This document shows positions 52,966-63,000 of a DNA stretch of 64,000 bases, piece after piece. Within the stretch, counting starts at the first letter, position 1; each line of letters starts with the position of its first letter. The notes below the pieces were generated by a model. The model was given only the letters and a program-made list of their open reading frames with translations. It had not been told where the DNA came from and ran no database searches. The stretch lies in the NCBI RefSeq assembly GCF_030936135.1, contig NC_082595.1, forward strand, positions 112,422,334 to 112,486,333. The letters are read 5' to 3'. Both the position numbers and the translations under genes were made by a program. The DNA is from Gavia stellata (Eukaryota > Chordata > Aves > Gaviiformes > Gaviidae).

Positions 52966-52968
52966 CAT
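52966..52968 (-). promoter_or_regulatory. SELENOI: upstream in-frame ATG of SELENOI
   Basis: ATG 43 codons before the main start, in the same open frame. If used it would add an Arg/Gly-rich head and a Gly-Thr/Gly-Ala repeat. The family's conserved start and the strong Kozak context at 52837-52839 favour the downstream ATG. Confidence 0.5.
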
Positions 52969-53504
52969 CGGCCCACCCGGCGTGGCCGTGACGTCACGGC
53001 GCCCCGCCCGCCGCGCGGCCGGGCGAGGCGAGGGGCCGGCTGCGGGAGGGCGCCGCCTGCAGGGCGGGAGGGCGCCGGGCTGTGAGGGGAGCGGCCGGCC
53101 TCTCCTGAGGGGCGGCTTGCTGCTGGCAGGTATCGGCTCTAAAAAGGGGCTTTTGGGGGGAAATAAAGACCCGGGGAGGTCCCGTAGGGGTGGGCCCCGC
53201 CGCAAGCGCAGAGGAGGGCGAGGCCGGCCTGCCTTGGGCACCTCTCTGGTGCGGAGGCGATGAGGAGGCGAGGGAGGCCGGCTCGCCCTGGGGAGACGAG
53301 GGGATTGCCTCCCGCCTGGCTGAGGCCGGGCTCGCAGCCGGCATCCCGGGCAGCCTGCCTCTCCCCGGGGGCTGCTGACCCCTCTCTCCACGCCTGCGGG
53401 CCGGGAGGAGGTATTCGGTCAAAAAGAAGCCCCTCCTCAGGGGAAGGAGAGGGAGCAGGGGCTGCCGCAGGCGGCTGGGGCTCCGCTGAGGGGACCGGCG
53501 GCAG

Positions 53505-53590
53505 TGGTGGCCTTGGCAGGGTTAGGTTTACAGTTGGACACAATAATCTTAAAGGTCTCTTCCAACCTAAACGATTCTATGATTCTATGT
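53505..53590 (+). repeat. CR1 LINE 3' end fragment
   Basis: GGCCTTGGCAGGGTTAGGTT, then the ACAATAATCTTAAAGGTC motif, TCCAACC and a double ATTCTATG tail. Confidence 0.9.
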
Positions 53591-54021
53591 GTCTTCCCCC
53601 ACGCGCCTCATCCCCCGTCGCTGTTCAGTGGGGAACTCCGGGATTTTACGGCTTTCCGCCCAATGGAAAGAAAAACATCAGCGTTTTCAGTTTCCCTTCT
53701 CATGGGAACATCTGCCCAGCCCCAGCCCTGCTTATTCCACTTGTGCGTTTTGCTGCAGTTTTAGCATTTTTCCTTTACAGGAAAGCGAACGAGATAGGTG
53801 GTCCAAAGGGGCCAGAACAGGGGGACCTTCCCAACGCAGCTTGGACTGGGAGCATCCCAGGCTCCATGCACACTGAGGCCAGGACCGGTGGGAGAGCCCC
53901 AGGAGCGTGTAGGGCAGGGCTGGGGTGAGGGGAACCTATGGGCTCCGTGGGGAGCCTGTCCGTGTCCCACCGGCTCCGGGGACAGGTGGGACAAGGGATA
54001 TGTGTTTGGGATCCCATGGGG

Positions 54022-54125
54022 AGGAGGGAATGGGGGGTACACAGAGGGAGGAGGTACAGAAAGGATAGAGCAAGGAGGGGGAGAAGAAGATAAAGCAAAG
54101 AAGGGGAGAAGAGAAAGTGAAAGCA
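54022..54125 (+). repeat. purine-rich (GGA/AAG) tract
   Basis: About 100 bases with very few pyrimidines on the plus strand, built of GGAGG and AGAAG words. Confidence 0.7.
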
Positions 54126-54819
54126 GAGTTGGTACACTGAGATCTCCCCAACTCCACTTCCAGCACCATCCTGGCCTCCTCCCAGCCTGTCACCCCAGCC
54201 CCGTCACCTGCCTTCTCCAGCCCCCATCTTTCCCACCGCGTGCATCAGACAGACCCCCACCAGACAGTTCCCAGGCAGCTTTACTTTCACATCCCACCAT
54301 CATCAGGTCTTTTGCCTTTCCTAATGACTCCTTTTGAACCAGCCAGTGTCACTGAGAACCTTAGTTACAAACCTTGCAGACAGGGAGAGCTACTGCATCC
54401 CTGTGTCACTCGAAGGCATGTTTGCCTTCCTTCCCACAGCAATGTCTGCAAGGAAGGACATGCCAGACGATCCCTCTGAGGGAGACGCGGGCCAGGGTGG
54501 AGTGGCAGAGATACTGAAAGACCCTCCACCCGCCTGATAACCCAGCCTGGACCTGAGGCCACCCTACTCGCCGTCTGGTCCGGCTTGAACTTTGCTGGTG
54601 AATTCAGACACACGCCCCATGCACAGCTGGTTTGGAGGATACAGACACTTGCTCCCAGCCCAGCAGCCCTCCCCAGGCACGTGTGTGGTGACCCACGGTC
54701 CTGCTCCAGCTGCCGGTGCTCAGCCCTTCACTCACCTTGTTCACGCCCGTCCCCCCAGGTAGTTCATTTTCAGGACACACACCGTTCCCACCCCCGTGGC
54801 TGGAGGTTAAAGACCCCCA

Positions 54820-55000
54820 CTTGCTCCAGCAGCTGGCACTGAGACACCCCCCCCAACTCACTCCAGTAGCTGCACTGGGACCCCACTCACTCCAGTAGCT
54901 AACACCACAGGCCAGGGGCACCCAGCTCCCCCGTCTGACTCCAGTAGCTGGCCCCAAATCCTCTCGCACACACACAGGTCTCACCAGTAACTGGCACTTA
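54820..55000 (+). repeat. eroded tandem repeat with ACTCCAGTAGCTG core
   Basis: Five recurrences of a CTCCAGTAGCTGGCAC-like core near 54823, 54862, 54889, 54940 and 54984, unevenly spaced and diverged. Confidence 0.65.
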
Positions 55001-55384
55001 GTCCTTGCAGCACACGCTCACACTGGCAAGGTGTGTTTCCTGTCATTGTCTCCATGTCTGTTTTGTCAGGTCTGTGTCTTGGTATATTTTGGGTTTGGTT
55101 CCCCTTTTTCCCCTCAGTTTCCCGTCTGACCAGCTCCCCGATCAGATAACCTCACCGGAATAAACCTTGTCACCCTCTCACTCATCAGTTAGTGTGAGTG
55201 ACCAGGCTTGGTTCCCACCACTGCATCCCTTATCATTTGTCGGTCAGATTCATTTAACTGGATGTTCTTGTTTATGGCTTCCTCCCCTTCTTATTATCCC
55301 TTGAGACATTTAAGAAGGTCCATGATCAGACACCCTGAAAGGAGCAGACACTCTCCTTCCACACACCCTTACGCAGACCATTGC

Positions 55385-55722
55385 CCAGTTGCCACCTGCC
55401 TGTCTTCACAGCTCAAACCCTGAAGTCACACACAGCTGTGGCTCACCTGAAAATAAAGGATACAGAGACCAGTCCAGCCCAACTCGATTAGTTTATTAGC
55501 AAAGATTACAAGGGATTATACTGAATCACCACTTTGGCCAACTCTCCAGGAGGGCACGGTCCTTGGGTTTCCAGCGGCATTGCAGGAACTGCGCAGCAAA
55601 AAACACCGACCACCTGACTGCTGCAGTCCCAGCTGGTTACATGTTCTCCAGACCACGGCCCCGTGCCATCTGCCTGTCTTGACAGCACAAACACTGACGT
55701 CACACCCTGCCGATGGCTGCTG
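55385..55722 (+). repeat. pair of direct repeats, about 57 bp, about 275 bp apart
   Basis: 55388-55444 and 55661-55722 share GCCA-CTGCCTGTCTT-ACAGC-CAAAC-CTGA-GTCACAC-CTG with about 80% identity. This suggests a local duplication or two termini of one unrecognised element. Confidence 0.6.
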
Positions 55723-56025
55723 AGGGAGCTGCAAAGATAGGTAGTTCTCCACATCAGTCATACAAAGGCTTTTGCTCGACAGCTAAGCAAACGGCAAGAG
55801 GAGTTGCTATTATGGCTAAGAGCTGGAGGAAAGTTCATCAGGTCCAGGCACCTGCGTAGGAATGGTGTATATAATATCAGGCTGGATATTAGGAAAAATT
55901 TCTTTCCTGAGAGAGTGGTGAAACACTGGAATAAGCTGCCCAGGGAGGTGGTGGAGTCACCATCACTGGAGGTGTTCAAGGAATGTGTGGATGTGGCACT
56001 GTGGGACATGGTTTAGTGGGCATGG

Positions 56026-56335
56026 TGACACGTGGAAACGAACTTCACAAGTCACACAGAGTTATAAAGCAGGCATGTTTATTGCGGTGCCAGGTGCAAG
56101 GGGATTTCTCCACAAAGCTTGCACACAGGGTTAAAATCATGACAGGTATTTAAAACAGTTAACAAAGTTAGTTACGCCTACTGGTGCTACCCCTTAATTA
56201 ACTATTGGTTAATACTTTTCTTACTTCATCTTAAAGTTACAGTTCTCTTTTAATTCACCACGCATGCTCAGAGAGTAGGGGGCTTAATTGGGTTGGGACT
56301 TCTCTAGCTAGGATGTGTCAAGATGCCCTGTAACA
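56026..56335 (-). mobile_element. solo LTR of an endogenous retrovirus
   Basis: 310 bp starting TGTTACAGGG and ending CGTGTCA on the minus strand (TG...CA ends), flanked by the 4-bp duplication ATGG at 56022-56025 and 56336-56339, and sitting precisely inside a CR1. On the minus strand it has AATAAA at 56078-56083 followed by a GT-rich end, and ATTAAA at 56249-56254. No internal viral sequence remains. Confidence 0.85.
56078..56083 (-). promoter_or_regulatory. AATAAA inside the solo LTR
   Basis: The first AATAAA on the minus strand downstream of the very large GTPase stop codon. I found neither AATAAA nor ATTAAA between 56336 and 57021. A TGTGTGACTTGTGAAG-like downstream element follows. May serve as the gene's poly(A) signal. 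Confidence 0.5.
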
Positions 56336-56403
56336 ATGGTGGTGTTAGTTGACGGTTGGACTTGATGATCTTACAGGTCTTTTCCAACCGTGGTGATTCT
56401 GTG

Positions 56404-57021
56404 AGATGAAGTGCACCTAACGAACATGGAGTTAAACCACTACCTAAATGCACATAGGCTGTTGTGTTAACTGCGTTAATGACATTGGAGACAGAACAGC
56501 TACTGATCTGAGTACTAGCTCAGGTCATCAATAAGGGATCGATAAGGGAATGATGATCCCAAAAAGCAAAACAGCACAGCTTGCAGCCAATGTTAAGCTG
56601 CTCTCAGATCCTGCAGCCCTTTCTTTAAGCAGGATGAGTACTTGCTGCAGGAAAACTATTTTTTTGCCAGTGTCACTTATTTTCTCATAGCAGCTGATAA
56701 AATTGGTACTTTCTAATGCTGCCTTTGCTCTTCGTCTGGCGCTTCGTCTTAATCTTGGCCATATGACTGCTCTTTTTTGCTCTAAGACAAAGCAGATGTA
56801 AATGGTTTTGGCAAGAAGGGAAGATGATTCTGACCTTACCATGAAGCAAGGGAATTTCTGAGCGATGGCAGAACCAGCACGCCTTATTTCACCCAACTTT
56901 GTGAGCAATTAGATATTGTTTTCTTCATGTGGCTTGAGGTCATAGTCATTATAACAACATTTTGTGGATAGACTTGTACTATGTTCTTCTAAAATGCGGT
57001 TCTTCCTTCATATCGACTCGT
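56404..57021 (-). other. probable 3' UTR of the very large GTPase gene
   Basis: Sequence between the TAG and the CR1/LTR. It holds an open minus frame (56528-56908) with no family motif. There is no canonical poly(A) signal before the LTR. Confidence 0.5.
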
Positions 57022-60000
57022 CTAAAGCTTCGCCAGTTCGTCAAGTGCTTCCTGCTTTGTAATTTTCTTCCATGAAGCAGGGATTTCTCCTTTGCCGTGA
57101 AATTTCCCATTGTACCGATTTTCTAGCTCTGTCCTAAAATGAAACACAAACCATTTCCAGTATGCTTGCATGGACGGATCAGAAGGAATGTTCCAAGTGG
57201 AATAAGGACGTCCTGCATCCCGATATCTCTTGTAGGGGATCCATGTGTCTCCATCAATCCTGAATAAACAGTCACTTGCAACACTACTAGAACAAATATC
57301 AATGACCAGATTGTCTGTTTTATGCCACTTGTATCCCATCAGAACTTGCGGACGATGGAAGACAAGCTGATGGTGTCCATCGTGATTCTGCATGGTGTTT
57401 GTGCAAACAGCCCCACAAAAGGGACACCGCTCCCAGCACCCTGCAAACTGTTCAGCCAGGATTGTGTGAGGCTGCCTTTCAAATGAGCTCATATCAGCAC
57501 TAGCAAACTCTTCCCTGAGATGATCCTTCAGGGGAGCCAGTGCTTCTGTCATGGCATTATTCAGGAACTCTATGTCTGTTACCTCCTGATGCTCAATGCC
57601 TTTCAGGTCCCTTCTGGGCAAGTTTAGCACCTCTTCAAGTTCGCTGCAAAATTCATCCAGCCAAAGAGAGATTTTGTCATTTCTGTCTTTTCTGTCTTTG
57701 ACAACGGTGGTGGATGCAGAAACAGCTGACTGGATTTTTTCATAGTAGTGAGTAAGGGAGTCATCTAAAAACTTCTCCAGCCTCCTGTTCTTATCTAAAC
57801 AGTATGCCTCAACACGTGTCTCAATGTAACGCTGTAAAAAGTCTTGTGGGCAATCAAGGTACTCCCTGAAATTCTCAAAATTTTGTTCTTCTGCCATGTG
57901 TCTCAGTATGCAAACTTCCAGAGAGGATCTATTGCCAGTGAAATCCGTGATTTTACTCTTCATGTCTCGAGCTATGTCAAGAGCTGTCTTCTCATAGACC
58001 GCCTGATGAAGGGCTGGGGCAATCTTGTCACACAGGAAGACAGCAAACATTGTGATAGAAGTGGCTCCTTGGCAGGAAATCTGGAAACATTTAAAGAAAT
58101 CTTCTCTCTTGCTCTCCAGGTAGATGGCCGGATCATTTGCTTTTCTGAACGCTACATGCATGGCTTTAAACCTTTCTGCTGCCATTCTGCACAGATACAG
58201 TGATAAATCTATTCTGTAATCTTTATTAAAACTGTATTTTGCATTTCTAGGGACAGAGTCCATACCTTTCTGTACTTCATTTAGTATTTCATGAATAAAA
58301 CTTCGACTGTAATCCCTTTTCTCCTTTTCCTTCTTATCAATGTTTGCCCTCACGGATGCTATGACATTATCTGTAATGCGGTGTATGTTGCTCATATCAG
58401 CATCATCAAAATTCACACTCAAGATAACCCAACGTTTTTTCTTAGTGACATGTTTCTCCAAGTCAACAGAAAATCCTCTGAGTTTGGGAAATGTCCTGAT
58501 TCGTTCATGTGAGTGAGGCTCCTTAAAGTGTTCTAGAAGGACATCTTCTATGTCCACATCGATATCAACCTGTTCCGGAGGGGGAGCAGCAGAGGAGACT
58601 TCAGCAATCCAGATTGCCCAGAGAGAAATAAAGTTGTCTCTCAGTTCTCTTTCACTTAGTCTCTGGCCTTTGAGAGACAGAGCCAACTGCCTACTCCTTT
58701 TCAGGAGCTCGTTTTCGTATTCTGACTTCCTTTCATCCAGTTTACACTGGTTCTTCTTTAGTTCAATAAGATTCTCACACTTCTTTCTAGTTTCAAGAAG
58801 AAGAGATTCTTTTAGTTCTTTCAGCTTCAGTTCCGTGCTGCCTTTCCACTGGACCAGTATCTCACAGTCTCTGTCTTCACTGAAATATTTTTCCATGTCT
58901 TTTGTGATGGCATCACTTGTTCCTTGCACTAGTTTTTCAAGGTGTTCTGTGGTGACCTTCTGCAAGTCCCCATTCCGAATTTTATTGTCCAGTTTCATTT
59001 GCAAGTCTAAGATGTGGCTCCTCAGCTGCCAGGTCCACTGACCAAATGCAGTTTCCAGTTTCTTGTACGCAGCAATCTCCACTGAATTCTTGAAGCTGAA
59101 AATGAAGTTTTCATTCAGCAAGGCGTTCCAGAGGTCACTAACACGAACTTTCAAGCTCGAGAGCCTCAAAATGCTGCCCTGTGACTCCTTCTTGGCAGCT
59201 TGGAGAATTTTGCTCTTTAATTCCTGGACATTCCGGCTGTAGGTGGGATTGGGCGGTGCCATTGGGGGGTTTCCTTCCCACAGGTGAGCAAAGTAATGAA
59301 TGTGGGTGTTGACGTCAAAGCGGATGACGTCGCTGAAGCAGGAGACATCACAGAATTCCTGCTGGGCGGCTGTCACCGTCATTTCATCCAGCTTTTCCTG
59401 CAGACGTCTTTGTCCTTCCATGTTCTGTTCCTTGGCACTTATTTCTCCCACATTTTGGTGCACAAACAGGCAGCTTGGAGAAAGATTTACTTGTTTCATC
59501 CTCAGAAAAGCCTGCACAGCAATCTGAAGGACATCTTGCATTTCTGAAGGATTTTCTCCAAAGATATTGATCAGAGTCATGTTGCCGATGCCAATGACAA
59601 AGGTGGCCAGCTCGTTGTCATGGTTAAGGGACTGTTTATTGGCCATTTCTATGGCACGAAGTCCCTCTGTGTCAACAACTAGCATGTAATCAAAGTCCAA
59701 ATCCTGCTGCAGCTTCTCATCCACTTTAATTAGCTGCATAAATGCTCCCCGGGTGCATCTCCCTGCACTGACATTAAACTGAAGACCAAACATGGCATTC
59801 AACAGGGTTGACTTCCCTGTGCTCTGGATGCCAAGCACTGAAAGAACAAATACTCGTTTGTCCTCTAGCTTCACAATTAATCTGTCAAAGATTGCTCCAA
59901 CCCATCGTAATGGTACATAAGAAGCATCACCATCCATCAGCTCAATGGGATACCCTGAAACCATCAGATTAGCTGCAATTTCAGGTAGTTTGACAAAACA

Positions 60001-63000
60001 TTTATCCTCTGAGTTCATTGATTCCAGAGCTTCATAAATCTGCCCTACCTCTCTCAAAATATGCTCAAGGCCAATGGACGAATCATTGATTTCATTGGAG
60101 AGGGCATCTAACTTAGTCAGCAACAGAGGTTTCAGATTGTTTTTTTCATTGCTTTTCTTTATTGCCAGGATTTGAGACCATAACTGGTGATATTGTCTCT
60201 TCAGTTCATCAAGGCGATCGGAGGACAGGTCATCCATAAAGACCTTCATCCAGTGCAGGAAGTATTTTTTGGTATCTTCTGGCTGTGACTGGAGAAAGCC
60301 AAGGACTGATTTCATCAGCTGATTGAGGGGGAATGCTTTCTCTAGTTGCTTTCTTCTTATTGCTGACTTCTCTGATTCAATTTGGCTCCGATGATGCTCT
60401 ATGCTCTTGTTCCTCTTTTCCTGCAAGCGAGTGAGTTCTTTGTCCTTTTTGCACCATGTGTACCACAGTTTTCCTTGAAGAGGCAGCAGCTGGGATTTGA
60501 TCTCAAACAACTTCTCTTTCTTCAGAAGCTTCACCAGCGCCTTTGCCTTTTCTTTGGCTGTCACACAGGCATCTGTATCTTCATCGACTAAGAATCCGTG
60601 CTTGCGAGCTTTGTCCATGCAGGAGTCAAGGCTGAAAAGCGTGTTAGACCCTTCCAGGAGATCCCTGATTGTTTTTGTCAGCTCGCCCATTAGTTCTGCT
60701 TCGTTTCTGTTCTTGATACCTATTCTTATGTTTTGGCTAGATCGGCCAGCTGCAACATTCTCTTTTTCAGTGAAAAGACAAACCAAAGGCCTTTGTGACT
60801 GCCACAGGTCACGTAAAATTTTCATTCCTTTCTTGTCACTCTGATCAGACTCGGATATGAGCACCACGTTCACAGCGGATATCTCCTGTAAAAACTGCAG
60901 CTGTTCTTCATGATCCCTTGCATCTCCATGCAGGTTACAGAAAGCAACACAGCAGTCAAAGCTGTCATCGTCGCTACCCCGGGGACAGTACCAGGAGATC
61001 TCCACAACACCTTTCATCAGCAAACAGTCTTTGGTGCTGCCTTTGCAATGTCGGTGGAAAAAAGTGTCATGCTTTTGTTTGCTCAGCAGAGCATTCAGGA
61101 TCTGAGACTTGGAAGAGGAGGGAGAACTGCCGATCCGTATGAAGGACACGATGGGTGTCTCTGCCTGATAAATGAGTTTGTTTTTGTAACTGTGAATTAT
61201 GGCCTGCTTTCCTGACTTATCAGCCCCTTTCCAGCTCTTTTTGATTTGGCTGAGGGACCAGAGGGGGAACTCAATCCGTGAAGTGCACGGGTTTGGTACC
61301 AGGAGAGGTAGCGCAAACTGGCAGAAAGCAAGCTTTGTTGAAATGTACTGTCTCATGAAATCATCAGCGCAATGAAAAATTGCCATCTGGAGGTCCATGG
61401 GGTGCACACAACTCTCCCTGGCTGCAGATTCAGGGGATTCTTCCTCCAAATCAGCAAAAAAGTCATCAAAGGAATCCGAGGGTTCATGCTCTTGCTCTGT
61501 GGTTTTTGGCACGGGTGCGAGTCCTGGCTTGCTCTCGTTCTTGCAAGTCAGGTACCTCACCCGATAATCCACGGTTAATAGCTTTTGCAAGAAGTAAAAT
61601 GGTAGTTCATTGTCCTTGCTGGGCTGACTGTCATGTAAAGATGTCTTGTATATGATGTGAAAATCTTCTGTCCCCATTTTTCTTGGATAGTGACTTTCTA
61701 GTCCAAGGCGCTTAAGTAAGTGGAGGAACTCTTGGTTTGCAATGGCTTGATTTGCTCTGGATTCGCTGCCATCTGATTTGGATTTGGACTGACTGCAAGG
61801 CTCTGTTCTTTGAAAAGTGTCTTCCATGTCTTTGATTATACTGTGTTTCTTCAGATCATCACATGTGTCATCCAAGCACCCATTGATAAAGGACTGCAAG
61901 TCACTTTCCAGCATCTCCCAGTCTTTGAATGCACTGTGCTTTTTGAGGAGAGTTTTTATCTCTGTGGACCACAAGTTTTTCATTTGATCTTCCATGAAAA
62001 CTAAACGCTTATTCTTCTGCTCAGGGGACACCTCTTTATGTTCGCATGTTACAGTTAGACCCGTCAGCAGCAGGAAGGCATGGGCTCTGTAAACATCTTG
62101 CTCCTTCAGACTCAGATACTCCTTATGTCCCATTTGCATTTCATTTATCATGAAGATAATTTCCGGACATCCAAGGAGGTACTGAAAAGTGTGGCTTTCC
62201 ACCTGGTATCCTGTGCTGGTCGTAATTAAGAGCACCAACAGCTCTATGTCTTTCTGTGCCCTTTCCTGGAGAAACTGGAGTAAGGAATAAACAGCTAGGC
62301 TTGCAGTCAAGGTGGCTTTTATCTTTGCTTCATGAATGGCAGATGCAGAGGTTTTTGGTGCATAGGTGACTTCCTGGATGTACTCCTTCATTTGCAGCAG
62401 TGTCTTGGTGAGATCTTCAAGCTCAGAAACATTGGGAGTTTCGGGAAGCATGTGCTCAGTATGGAAGATCCATTGCATAATGAAGGAAGACCTGGGGAAG
62501 TCCTTGACAGAATAGACATGAGGATCCAGGAGGCACCTCAAGAGAGACTTGATGTAGATGGTGTTTTCTGGAGGTGACTTCTTGCAAAACAGAACAGTAT
62601 TCACCAGGAACTCCTGCAGTGATTTGTCCGACAGGCATACGTTGATCCAGACACTATGGTTTTTGGTTTTTTCATTCAGATTCTGTTTGAAATCTATCAG
62701 GGTGAGCAGTTTCTTTTCATCCACCGTCACCTCCCAGGCCTTCACGCACTCCATGAAAGCTCTGGCCTCTTCCACTGTACTGACCAGTTCCTCTCCAAAC
62801 ATGGTGCCGATGCTGTAATTCGTTAATGCTTCGTACGCAGCCCTGAGGCTGCTGCTCATTTGATAGGTGGACTTGAAATCGCTGCTGTGATTGAACAGGA
62901 TCACATCCCACACTGGGATCAGCTGAAAGCCTCGGTCGATAACACACCAGGTTGTGTTATTAGTTACAAGCCCCAATTTCCACTGAGGAAGAGAATCCGT

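Larger units (their letters stand above)
52640..53500. promoter_or_regulatory. SELENOI: CpG island / SELENOI promoter region
   Basis: Very GC- and CpG-rich sequence around exon 1, with no obvious TATA box on the minus strand. The transcription start must lie upstream of 52,839 on this strand but cannot be placed. No divergent gene is recognisable on the plus strand. Confidence 0.7.
55796..56403 (+). mobile_element. CR1 LINE 3' part, split by an LTR insertion
   Basis: Left piece to 56025 encodes [20 protein letters not shown] and [13 protein letters not shown], then ends GACATGGTTTAGTGGGCATGG. The right piece from 56336 resumes ATGGTGGTGTTAGTTGACGG and ends in CCAACC and ATTCTGTG. The two pieces join exactly as in intact CR1 copies. 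The left edge is approximate. Confidence 0.88.
52970..57021. other. spacer between SELENOI 5' end and the very large GTPase gene
   Basis: Holds the upstream half of the CpG island, CR1 pieces, a purine-rich tract (about 54022-54125), an eroded tandem repeat, a local duplication and a solo LTR. No coding exon is supported. ADGRF3, which I expect near SELENOI in mammals, is not seen. Confidence 0.65.

Noticed and set aside
52086..52991. 301-codon plus-strand frame over SELENOI exon 1
   Set aside because: Made of translated minisatellite and hexanucleotide repeat; antisense to a real exon.
56528..56908. 126-codon minus-strand frame after the very large GTPase
   Set aside because: No family resemblance. 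More simply explained as 3' UTR or a decayed segment; kept only as part of the 3' flank.
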